Part shown: piece after piece, positions 1-7,600 of the stretch | How positions within the stretch are numbered: the first letter of the stretch is position 1 | Layout of the letters: every line of letters begins with the position of its first letter | Assembly (NCBI GenBank): GCA_017631135.1 | Contig: JAGBTW010000034.1 | Location: 1 to 10,511, forward strand | Direction of reading: 5' to 3' | Length of the DNA: 10,511 bases | Origin: Alistipes sp. | GTDB lineage: Bacteria; Bacteroidota; Bacteroidia; Bacteroidales; Rikenellaceae | Position numbers and translations under genes: made by a program | Notes under the pieces: model-generated | Seen by the model: the letters and a program-made list of their open reading frames with translations, nothing else | Databases searched by the model: none | What the model was told of the DNA's origin: nothing

Positions 1-1527
1 GACCTTTTGAAACCACATGTTATGTTCCTCACCGCCAAGGGCTATGAGGTGGAAACCTGCAACAATGGCTACGATGCCGTTGAGATGGTGGGAGCTACCG
101 CCTACGACCTTATCATCCTTGACGAGATGATGCCCGGCATGACGGGACTCGAAACACTCCCATTAATCAAGGAGTCGCGCCCCTCGCTGCCCGTAATCAT
201 GGTAACAAAGAGCGAAGAGGAGAACATCATGGATAAGGCGATCGGCTCGAAGATTGCCGACTACATCATCAAGCCCGTCAACCCCAACCAAGTGCTCCTA
301 TCCATCAAGAAAAACCTACACTCGCAACAGCTTGTTACAGAGCAGACAACAGCCGACTATCGCGCCGAGTTTGGACGCATAGCCACACAGCAGCAGTCGG
401 CAAATTCGTTCACCGAGTGGGCACAACTCTACCGCAAGGTTGTGGGCTGGGAGATTGAGCTTGCAAGCTCGTCGGATAAGAGCATCCGCGAGGTGCTCGC
501 CTACCAAAAAGAGGAGGCCAACCAAGCCTTCTCGAAGTTCGTGCGCCGCAACTACTATGACTGGATAAATCGCCGCATCGACGACGAGGAGATACCCACC
601 ATGTCACACACGCTGATGCGCCACCGCATCTTCCCCGAGGTAGATAGCGCCGAGCATACAACACTGCTCCTTATTGACAACATGCGCTACGACCAATGGC
701 GCACCATCGAGCCACTGCTCCGCGGACTCTTCGACATCGCTACCGACGACTTCTACTGCGCCATTCTGCCCACCGCAACGCAGTATGCGCGCAACGCCCT
801 CTTTGCGGGATTGATGCCACTTGCAATCGACAAGCTGATGCCCGATAAGTGGCTCAACGACAACGAGGATGGCGGCAAAAATATGTACGAGGAGGAGTTC
901 TTGCGACGTCTTATCATGCAGTCGGGCAAGAAGTATAAACTCTCGTTCGACAAGCTCGTGCGCCCCGAGGCGGGACGCAAGCTTTTGGACAACATGCAGC
1001 ACATCTACGATGCTGACTTCTCGGTCATCATCTACAACTTCCTCGACATCCTCTCACACGCCCGCACCGAGACCGACATCATCCGCGACCTCACGGACGA
1101 CGAGGCGGCATTTCGCTCGCTCACACGCTCATGGTTTGAGCACTCGGAGCTCTACACACTACTCAAAAATCTCGCCGAGCGTGGACACAAGGTTATCATC
1201 ACCTCGGACCACGGCACAATACGCGTGGACAACCCTGTGCGCGTAACTGGCGACAAGGAGACATCGCCCAATCTGCGCTATAAGACGGGTCGCAACCTAT
1301 CCTATAGTGCGCGCGATGTGTACGAGGTCACACGCCCCGAAGATGTGCAGCTACCCTCGGGACGCCTGACGTCGAGCTACATATTTGCCTACAACCGCGA
1401 CTTCTTGGTATACAACAACGACGCTAATAAATATATAAGATACTATAAAAACACATTCCAGCACGGAGGCATATCCATGGAGGAGATGATTGTGCCCTAC
1501 GCCGTGCTTAAACCCAAGAGTAAATAA
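1..1527 (+). CDS. porX: PorX: response regulator with PglZ phosphatase-like domain, 5' partial
   Basis: The reading frame is open from base 1 and opens with DLLKPH, which in PorX proteins follows the acidic WVDDE motif. About 14 N-terminal residues therefore lie outside the window, and the TTG at 7 is not the start. Residue numbers here count from that TTG. The receiver domain (about 1-105) has the phospho-acceptor Asp39 (LDEMMPGMTG) and the conserved Lys68 (VTKS). A helical linker follows, then a PglZ/alkaline-phosphatase-like domain (about 205-500). Its likely zinc ligands are Asp224 (IDNMRYD), Thr258 (PTATQ), Asp347/His351 (DILSH), Asp401/His402 (SDHG) and His486 (QHGG). In Porphyromonas, PorX is a cytoplasmic partner of kinase PorY and sigma factor SigP, controls type IX secretion, and its zinc domain cleaves small oligonucleotides. 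All key residues are present, so it is probably active. Whether it controls type IX secretion here cannot be told from this window. Confidence 0.93.
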   Translation, partial: DLLKPHVMFLTAKGYEVETCNNGYDAVEMVGATAYDLIILDEMMPGMTGLETLPLIKESRPSLPVIMVTKSEEENIMDKAIGSKIADYIIKPVNPNQVLLSIKKNLHSQQLVTEQTTADYRAEFGRIATQQQSANSFTEWAQLYRKVVGWEIELASSSDKSIREVLAYQKEEANQAFSKFVRRNYYDWINRRIDDEEIPTMSHTLMRHRIFPEVDSAEHTTLLLIDNMRYDQWRTIEPLLRGLFDIATDDFYCAILPTATQYARNALFAGLMPLAIDKLMPDKWLNDNEDGGKNMYEEEFLRRLIMQSGKKYKLSFDKLVRPEAGRKLLDNMQHIYDADFSVIIYNFLDILSHARTETDIIRDLTDDEAAFRSLTRSWFEHSELYTLLKNLAERGHKVIITSDHGTIRVDNPVRVTGDKETSPNLRYKTGRNLSYSARDVYEVTRPEDVQLPSGRLTSSYIFAYNRDFLVYNNDANKYIRYYKNTFQHGGISMEEMIVPYAVLKPKSK

Positions 1528-1536
1528 ACACATAAT

Positions 1537-1953
1537 ATGAGTAAGATAATAGAAATCAATTCACTTGACGCTCTTGACAGCGTTGCCGAAGAGGTCATCA
1601 ACTCGCTTAATGGTCGCACCGTAGTAGCGTTCGATGCCCCCATGGGCGCGGGCAAGACCACGCTTATCAGCCGCATTGCCGCACACCTCGGCGCCGAGGA
1701 CTCGGTCACAAGCCCCACATTTGCCATCGTAAACCAGTACGAGGGTCGCGAGCGCACCATCTACCACTTCGACATGTATCGCATCGAGCGCGTAGAAGAG
1801 GCTCTCGACTTTGGCTCGGAGGAGTACCTGTCGTCGGGCGAGCTATGCCTTGTTGAGTGGCCCGAAAAGATTGAGCCTCTGTTACCTGACGACACCATGA
1901 TTGTGCGCATCGAGATACTCTCCGACACCGCGCGACGTTTTGAGATTCAATAA
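1537..1953 (+). CDS. tsaE: TsaE, tRNA t6A37 threonylcarbamoyltransferase complex ATPase
   Basis: The product is 138 residues, normal for TsaE. This P-loop ATPase works with TsaB and TsaD to place threonylcarbamoyl on A37 of ANN-decoding tRNAs. Visible motifs are a Walker A loop ending GAGKTT (Lys40, Thr41), the switch-like SPTF segment, HFDMYR with Asp79, and the VEWPE motif (Glu107, Trp108). These sit at nearly the same positions as in E. coli TsaE (Asp80, Glu108, Trp109). One oddity is that the first Walker A glycine is replaced by Ala34 (APMGAGKT). The ATG lies 9 bases after the porX stop, without a clear Shine-Dalgarno sequence as is usual in this phylum. Co-transcription with porX is likely. 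The C-terminus is short but complete. Confidence 0.95.
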   Translation: MSKIIEINSLDALDSVAEEVINSLNGRTVVAFDAPMGAGKTTLISRIAAHLGAEDSVTSPTFAIVNQYEGRERTIYHFDMYRIERVEEALDFGSEEYLSSGELCLVEWPEKIEPLLPDDTMIVRIEILSDTARRFEIQ

Positions 1954-1968
1954 TTTTCATTACCTTTG
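1939..1968 (+). promoter_or_regulatory. Bacteroidota-type promoter for the SRPBCC gene
   Basis: A TTTG at 1939-1942 and TACCTTTG at 1961-1968, 18 bases apart, match the -33 TTTG / -7 TAnnTTTG pattern of the primary sigma factor in Bacteroidota. The upstream box lies inside the last codons of tsaE. Transcription would start near 1974, leaving a leader of only about 14 bases before the ATG at 1988. Assigned by pattern only. Confidence 0.6.
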
Positions 1969-1987
1969 CGCCGAAAATTTAGAAAGC

Positions 1988-2398
1988 ATGGAAAAGTACG
2001 AATCGATACAACAAAGGATAAACCACCCCGCGGCACTTATCTATCCGCTTATCTCGCGTATGGATCTCTTCAGCCCCGCCCTTAAGGATAAGGTCGAGGA
2101 GTTGGAGACTACGCCCGACAGTTGCTCTTTCAAGCTCAAGGGCATGAAGGTTGCAATGAGAGTAGCCGAGCGCGTTGAGAACAAGCACGTTAAGATTGTC
2201 GCAGATGACGGAGGACTACCCGTAGACTTCGCCTTTGGGATTCAGCTCAAGGAGGTAGCACCCAACGACACGCGCGTGAGAATGGTTGTGCATGCCGAGC
2301 TAAACATGATGATGAAGATGCTCATCGGCAACAAGATTCAGAAGGGTCTTGACGATGCTGTTACGCAGCTTGCCACATCGATTAATCAGTTCAGATAA
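1988..2398 (+). CDS. SRPBCC-superfamily (START/polyketide cyclase-like) protein, function unknown
   Basis: The product is 136 residues. I chose the ATG at 1988 because the frame upstream of it is the out-of-frame tail of tsaE and a promoter with a very short leader sits just before it. The pattern fits the helix-grip SRPBCC fold: an N-terminal segment in which a helix follows a strand (NHPAALIYPLISRMDLFSP), a run of beta strands (SCSFKLKGMKVAMRVAER, HVKIVAD, FAFGIQLKEV, RVRMVVHAEL), and a long C-terminal helix (GNKIQKGLDDAVTQLATSI). It resembles small SRPBCC proteins of Bacteroides, from memory. SRPBCC domains usually bind hydrophobic ligands in a central cavity. No catalytic residues can be named and there is no signal peptide, so it is probably cytoplasmic. 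The family is well supported but the substrate and role are unknown. Confidence 0.8.
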   Translation: MEKYESIQQRINHPAALIYPLISRMDLFSPALKDKVEELETTPDSCSFKLKGMKVAMRVAERVENKHVKIVADDGGLPVDFAFGIQLKEVAPNDTRVRMVVHAELNMMMKMLIGNKIQKGLDDAVTQLATSINQFR

Positions 2399-2410
2399 TA
2401 GACAAAAAGA

Positions 2411-2434
2411 GTGCTATTATTTGCAAAATAGCGT
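2411..2434 (+). terminator. Weak hairpin after the SRPBCC gene, possible terminator
   Basis: GCTATT (2413-2418) pairs with AATAGC (2427-2432) around an 8-base loop, with two further G-U pairs outside. No U-tract follows on this strand, so intrinsic termination would be weak. The loop region overlaps one of the TTGCAA palindromes, so the site may have another role. Confidence 0.3.
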
Positions 2435-2523
2435 GTTGCAACAACAAAAAAGATAGATTATTTCGATTTTTGTTTGCATATTCCACGAAGTTGCCTTATA
2501 TTTGCGGACATTTTTTGCAAAAA
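2420..2523. repeat. Three TTGCAA-centred palindromes around the HU promoter
   Basis: Three perfect palindromes share the core TTGCAA: TTTGCAAA at 2420-2427, TGTTGCAACA at 2434-2443 and TTTTTGCAAAAA at 2512-2523. The first two are centred 15 bases apart upstream of the HU promoter. The third covers the predicted transcription start. This layout could be an operator, but no cognate regulator is visible. In AT-rich DNA part of it may be chance. Confidence 0.4.
2473..2504 (+). promoter_or_regulatory. Bacteroidota-type promoter for the HU gene
   Basis: TTTG at 2473-2476 and TATATTTG at 2497-2504 are separated by 20 bases, matching -33 TTTG / -7 TAnnTTTG. A start near 2511 would give a leader of about 85 bases. 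That leader holds a small hairpin and an A/T-rich stretch just before the ATG at 2596, typical of well-translated genes in this phylum. This is the strongest promoter pattern in the window. Confidence 0.72.
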
Positions 2524-2524
2524 C

Positions 2525-2540
2525 TCACCTGATAGGGTGA
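2525..2540 (+). other. Small hairpin in the HU mRNA leader
   Basis: TCACC (2525-2529) pairs with GGTGA (2536-2540) across a 6-base loop. It lies in the predicted leader just after the 12-base palindrome, 55 bases before the start codon, so it would not block initiation directly. It could stabilise the 5' end. The hexamer GATAGG occurs at 2531 and again at 2543. The functional meaning is uncertain. Confidence 0.3.
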
Positions 2541-2595
2541 AAGATAGGCATACATTGCTATTATTAAAATAAACTAAAAATAATTAATTACAACT

Positions 2596-2868
2596 ATGAC
2601 AAAGGCCGATATCGTAAATGAGATTGCGAAGTCAACTGGCGTTGAGAAGATCCAGGTTCAGGCTATCGTTGAGGCATTCATGGAGAGCGTTAAGGGCGCA
2701 ATGATCAAGGGTGAGAACGTATATCTTCGTGGCTTCGGTAGCTTCATCATCAAGAAGCGCGCTACAAAGGTTGCTCGCAACATCTCAAAGAATACAACTA
2801 TCACTATTCCCGAGCACACCATTCCCGCATTCAAGCCCGCAAAGAGCTTCGCAGGTGATGTAAAATAA
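2596..2868 (+). CDS. HU/IHF-family nucleoid DNA-binding protein
   Basis: The product is 90 residues, exactly the length of E. coli HU, and aligns to it without gaps. It starts with the helical dimerisation body (MTKADIVNEIAKSTGV), followed by the LRGFGSF saddle motif (44-50), the beta arm (about 54-75) and a C-terminal FKPAK segment. Proteins of this family bend and wrap DNA as dimers and compact the nucleoid. The arm tip reads ARNISKN, so the position of the DNA-intercalating proline (Pro63 in HU) is Ile63 here. As far as I recall, Bacteroides HU paralogs share this. Codons look biased as in highly expressed genes, and a strong promoter precedes it. It is followed after 32 bases by the small basic ORF and is likely co-transcribed with it. 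Confidence 0.95.
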   Translation: MTKADIVNEIAKSTGVEKIQVQAIVEAFMESVKGAMIKGENVYLRGFGSFIIKKRATKVARNISKNTTITIPEHTIPAFKPAKSFAGDVK

Positions 2869-2900
2869 GCAACTTAAACCTTTTAATATATTATAAAGTT

Positions 2901-2990
2901 ATGCCAAACGGAAAGAAGCACAAGCGTCATAAGATAGCTACGCACAAGCGTAAGAAGCGTCTTCGCAAGAATCGTCACAAGAAGAAGTAG
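2901..2990 (+). CDS. 29-residue basic protein, AURKAIP1/COX24 (mS38/bS22-like) ribosomal protein candidate
   Basis: An ATG at 2901 opens a 29-codon frame ending in TAG. More than half of the residues are Lys, Arg or His and there are no acidic residues. The N-terminus is MPNGKKHKRHK and the C-terminus is RHKKK. The pattern K-[I/M]-x-x-H-K-x-[K/R]-K matches the core of mitochondrial mS38 (AURKAIP1/COX24), whose bacterial counterpart is the small-subunit protein bS22 of actinobacteria. Short proteins like this are annotated under the AURKAIP1/COX24 domain name in Bacteroidota, from memory. Such peptides bind rRNA near the decoding region of the small subunit. The codon use (AAG, CGT) suggests high expression. 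Its place between HU and a hairpin fits a short, abundant transcript. The ORF is real with high likelihood; the ribosomal role is inferred. Confidence 0.82.
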   Translation: MPNGKKHKRHKIATHKRKKRLRKNRHKKK

Positions 2991-3008
2991 TCTTCTTCAT
3001 GCGGACAT

Positions 3009-3048
3009 AGCAAGGGCTGTTCACACAGTTGTGGGGCAGCCCTTTGCT
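3009..3048 (+). terminator. Nested hairpin between the mS38-like gene and rng; terminator or processing site
   Basis: AAGGGCTG (3012-3019) pairs perfectly with CAGCCCTT (3037-3044). The stem extends by AGC/GCT past a bulged T at 3045. Inside, CACA (3022-3025) pairs with TGTG (3030-3033). The tail after the stem (TTTGCTTATAG) is T-rich but not a clean T-run, so termination may be partial. It would set off the abundant HU/small-protein mRNA from the rng operon, or act as an RNA processing site or attenuator. Confidence 0.65.
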
Positions 3049-3087
3049 TATAGAGTAAACGGATTACTTGGTAGTAAAATTTAGACT

Positions 3088-4632
3088 ATGAACAGAGAAC
3101 TTATTATCAATGTAACTCCAACTGAAGTATCGATAGCACTATGTGAAGACAAAGTGCTTGTCGAGCTTAACAAAGAGCAGTGCCAGACGGGATTTTCTGT
3201 GGGCGACATCTACTACGGTAGAGTGCGCAAGATTATGCCCGGACTGAACGCAGCATTCGTAAACATAGGTCACGAGAAGGATGCCTTTATCCACTACCTC
3301 GACCTGGGCCCCAACTACCGCTCTTTAGAGCGCATCGTTCACAGCTGTCAAGGTGGACGACGCATGCAGAGGGTTGAGAGCATGAAGCTCGAGCCAATAC
3401 TCGAGAAGGAGGGTCGCATAGGCGACTACATCAAGCCCGGAGACGAGATTATGGTGCAGATTGCCAAGGAGGCAATCTCGACAAAGGGACCACGCCTCAC
3501 AGCAGACATATCGCTTGCTGGACGTAATGTGGTGTTAGTGCCATTCTCGAACAAGGTGTTTGTATCGAACAAGATACGCTCGAACGCCGCAAAGAAACGA
3601 CTTCGTAAGGTTGCACAAGAGGTGCTACCACAAAACTTCGGTGTCATCATACGCACGGCAGCTGCCGATGCCGAGGACATCGACATTATGCAAGACATAC
3701 TCTCTCTTATCGAGAGATGGAACAAGACTGTTGCGACAATACGCAAGAGTGAGACTCCCGCTCGCCTGATGAGCGAGATGAGCCGTGTAAATACCATCAT
3801 TCGCGACTCGCTCAACGACACCTTCTCACAGATTACGGTCGACGACGAGACGATGTACAACGAGATTAAGAGCTATGTGCACGCCATCAAGCCCGACATG
3901 GAGCACAAGGTTAAGCTCTACACAGGCAAGGTGTCTATATTTGACAACTTCGATGTCGCGAAACAGATTAAGTCGTTATTTGCAAAGTATGTATCGCTCC
4001 GCCGTGGAGCATACCTCATCGTCGAACACACAGAGGCTATGCACGTCATAGACGTGAACTCTGGCAACCGCACAAAGGCCGAGGACGACCAAGAGCAGAC
4101 AGCCTTGGAGGTGAACCTCGCTGCGGCAAAGGAAATAGCCCGACAGCTACGCCTTCGAGATATGGGTGGCATCGTCATCATCGACTTCATCGATCTTCGC
4201 AAAGCACAGAGCAGACAGGTGCTCTATGAGGAGATGCAGAAGTTGATGGCCACGGACAAGGCAAAGCACACAATACTGCCCCTGACCAAGTTTGGTCTCA
4301 TGCAGATTACGCGTCAGCGTGTGCGCCCCATTGCCGTAGAGGAGACATCCGACATCTGCCCCACATGCCATGGCACAGGCAAGGTAGGTCCAACGATACT
4401 CCTTGAGAGGAGTATAGAGGACCAAATACAGCTCCTTGCCGAGAAGGGTTGCAGATTTGTTAACCTCAAGGTGAGCCCCTATGTTAGTTCGTATCTGCGT
4501 GCAGGAGTATTCTCGCTCCGTATGCGTTGGATGTTAAAGTACAAGCTACGCATCAAGATTAGCGCCGAGCAGAGTGTCGGCATGATTGACGTAGCCTATT
4601 TAGACAAAGAGGGCAAATCGCTTCTAATGTAA
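3088..4632 (+). CDS. rng: Ribonuclease G/E
   Basis: The product is 514 residues, the size of RNase G or of the RNase E catalytic half, with no long C-terminal scaffold tail. It is an endoribonuclease for rRNA maturation and mRNA decay. An S1 RNA-binding domain spans about 38-142 (GDIYYGRV, PGLNAAFVNIG) and contains a Gly/Arg-rich insert (about 75-110). The conserved STKGPRLTADISLAGR segment follows (131-146). The catalytic metal site is Asp322 (IDVNSG) and Asp366 (IIDFID), equivalent to Asp303 and Asp346 of E. coli RNase E. The zinc-link is CPTCHGTG with Cys424 and Cys427. All key residues are present. It starts at an ATG 98 bases after the small ORF, beyond a hairpin. I see no convincing promoter of its own, so it may depend on read-through. 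Mfd follows after 16 bases. Confidence 0.96.
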   Translation: MNRELIINVTPTEVSIALCEDKVLVELNKEQCQTGFSVGDIYYGRVRKIMPGLNAAFVNIGHEKDAFIHYLDLGPNYRSLERIVHSCQGGRRMQRVESMKLEPILEKEGRIGDYIKPGDEIMVQIAKEAISTKGPRLTADISLAGRNVVLVPFSNKVFVSNKIRSNAAKKRLRKVAQEVLPQNFGVIIRTAAADAEDIDIMQDILSLIERWNKTVATIRKSETPARLMSEMSRVNTIIRDSLNDTFSQITVDDETMYNEIKSYVHAIKPDMEHKVKLYTGKVSIFDNFDVAKQIKSLFAKYVSLRRGAYLIVEHTEAMHVIDVNSGNRTKAEDDQEQTALEVNLAAAKEIARQLRLRDMGGIVIIDFIDLRKAQSRQVLYEEMQKLMATDKAKHTILPLTKFGLMQITRQRVRPIAVEETSDICPTCHGTGKVGPTILLERSIEDQIQLLAEKGCRFVNLKVSPYVSSYLRAGVFSLRMRWMLKYKLRIKISAEQSVGMIDVAYLDKEGKSLLM

Positions 4633-4648
4633 AAACTCTCAAGGAAGC

Positions 4649-7600
4649 GTGAATTATTTGAAGAGTATCATCTGCAACTCCAAACGTGCCGATGAACTAA
4701 AAAAATGTTTGGAAACATTAGGCTCTACCGTCCATCTTGAACAGATGGTCGGCGGAGCCTATTCGCTTTATGCAGCAAGCATCATCGAGAGGCTTGGGGG
4801 CATACATATCTTCGTTGCCTACGACCGCGACAGCGCCGCAGACCTTGTCAACGACCTCTACGAGCTGCTTGGCGAGGAGAGGGTTGAGTTCTTCTCGTCG
4901 GGATATAAGCGTTCGGCAGCCTATGGAGCCGAAGATGCCCAAGGCGTTGTGCGTCGCACCTCGGCGCTCAATGCTATTGGCAACTTCAAGGAGGGCTTGC
5001 TTGCCATCTGCACCTACCCCGAGGCACTTGCCGAGAGCGTTGCCGAGCGTGTGGAGCTCGCCGCGCTATCGCTGAAGCTCTCCGTGGGCGAGAAGATGGA
5101 GCAGAGCACGCTCGTAAACTGGCTTGTGGAGCAGGAGTTCGAGCGCGTAGACTTTGTCTACGAGCCAGGTCAGTATTCTGTACGCGGAGGTATCGTCGAC
5201 GTCTTCTCGTATGTCGAGTCGAAGCCCTACCGTGTCGACTTCTTTGGCGACGAGATTGACTCTCTGCGCCGCTTCGACATCTCGAGTCAGCTCTCTTCCG
5301 AGCGACCCGCGAGCATCGAGATTGTTGCCAACACCACGCGCAACAACAGCAGCCACAACCGCATCTCGTTGGCCAAGTTCGCCACGGGGGCAACATGGTG
5401 GATTACGGACGCAGACTTTGTGCTACGCAAGGTTGCCGATGTGCGCAAGAAGGTCTTGGAGCAGGCCGAGAGCGAGGAGGATGCACGCACACTCACAAGC
5501 CGTGTCACCTCGCGACAGTCGCTACTCAAGGATTGGGAGACCTCGTCGCTTGTGCTACGCAAGGATAACATCCGCGAGCGCCGAGCTACGCACACCATCA
5601 CCTTTATGACCGCGCCACAGCCCGCCTTCAACCGCAACTTCGAGATGCTGGCCGACGACATACGCTGGAACAGCGAGCGTGGCTATACCACATCCATCCT
5701 CTCGCACAACAAGGCGCAGATGGAACGCTTAAATAACATCTTCCACCAGATTGGTCGCAAGGAGGTGTCGTTCCGCGCCGAAGATGTGGTGCTGCACGAG
5801 GGCTTCATAGACAACGAACTAAAGGTCTGTGTATACACCGACCACAACATATTTGACCGCTACCAGCGCTACCGCCTGCGCGACGAGATTAAGCGCGACG
5901 AGCAGATGACCGTCGCAGAGCTTAACGCCCTGAAAGTGGGTGACTATGTCGTGCATATCGACCATGGCGTAGGTCGCTTTGGTGGCTTGGTTAAGCTCAA
6001 CGAGAATGGACATACGAAGGAGGCCATCAAGCTAATATACAAGGATAACGACATCCTCTTTGTGAATGTTCACGCCCTGCACCGCATCTCGCGCTACAAG
6101 AGTGGCGAGGCCGAGCCACCCAAGATTTACAAGCTCGGCAATGGTGCTTGGCAGAAGCTCAAGGCTACGACCAAGAAGGCCGTCAAGGATATTTCACGCG
6201 AGCTTATCGCCCTCTATGCCAAGCGCAAGGCGTCGAAGGGCTTTGCATTCTCCGAGGATGGATACCTACAACAGGAGCTCGAGGCATCGTTCAAGTGGGA
6301 GGATACACCCGACCAGCAGACAGCCATTGCTGCTGTTAAGCGCGACATGGAGTCCGAAGAGCCAATGGATAGATTGGTATGTGGCGACGTGGGCTTCGGC
6401 AAGACCGAGGTGGCGATACGCGCGGCATTTAAGGCAGCATGCGACGGCAAGCAGACAGCCGTTTTAGTGCCTACGACAATCCTTGCTCTGCAGCACTACC
6501 GCTCGTTTATGGAGCGTCTGCGCGACCTGCCCGTGACGGTGGAGTACATCAACCGCACGAAGTCGGCAAAAGATGCACGACGCATAGCCGAGGAGCTCAA
6601 GGCGGGTAAAATCGACATCCTTATCGGCACACACAAGATGCTCTCGAAGCAGATAGAGTTCCACGACCTGGGTCTCTTGATTATCGACGAGGAGCAGAAG
6701 TTTGGCGTAGCAGCCAAGGAGAAGCTCACACAGCTCTCCGTTGCTGTCGACACCCTCACGCTCACTGCTACACCCATTCCGCGAACACTGCAATTTTCGC
6801 TTATGGGCTCGCGCGACTTGTCAATCATCTCTACCCCACCGCCCAACCGACAACCCATTGTCACCGAGTCGCATACCTTCAGCGAGGATGTTATTCGCGA
6901 CGCTATAGAGGAGGAGCTTGCACGCGGTGGTCAGGTCTACTTTGTGCATAACAAGGTCGATGACCTGCAGACAATAGCGGGCATGATTACACGCCTATGC
7001 CCCAAAGCCCGCGTGGCTATAGGTCATGGTCGCATGAAGGCCGAGGAGCTCGAAAAGCTCATTATGAACTTCATCTACGGCGAGTTCGACGTGCTTGTGG
7101 CTACTACAATCATCGAGAATGGTATCGACATCGGCAACGCCAACACCATCATCATCAACGATGCCCACCACTTTGGTTTGAGCGATCTCCACCAGCTGCG
7201 TGGTCGTGTCGGTCGCAGTGACCGCAAGGGCTTCTGCTATCTGCTCTCACCACCCGATGAGCTTATCGGAGGTGATGCACGTCGCCGTCTACGCGCCATT
7301 GAGGAGTTTTCAGATTTGGGCTCGGGCTTCAATATCGCTATGCAGGACTTGGATATTCGTGGCGCGGGCAACTTGCTCGGTGCCGAGCAGAGCGGCTTTA
7401 TTGCCGATGTGGGCATTGAGACCTACCAGAAGATATTGCAACAGGCAATCTCGGAGCTTCGTGCCGAGGGTCTCGACACCTCGGGCTTGAGCGAGGCCGA
7501 GAACGATGCAATGAAGGATATATCGTTTGTTGACGATGCCACCATCGACATCGACGTTGACGCCTCAATTCCCGACAGCTACGTTCGTTCACAGAGCGAG

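Noticed and set aside
7..9. TTG at 7 as the start of porX
   Set aside because: The frame is open to base 1 and the residues DLLKPH continue the PorX receiver domain, so the real start is outside the window.
1901..1987. Upstream extension of the SRPBCC gene
   Set aside because: This part overlaps tsaE in another frame and contains the promoter; the ATG at 1988 gives the family-like N-terminus.
2412..2565. Ten-base direct repeat TGCTATTATT at 2412-2421 and 2556-2565
   Set aside because: It is a low-complexity A/T-rich match in one non-coding stretch; chance is likely and no other copy was noticed.
3043..3071. Possible rng promoter (TTTG at 3043, TACTTGGT at 3065)
   Set aside because: The downstream box does not fit TAnnTTTG and the upstream box lies inside the hairpin stem.
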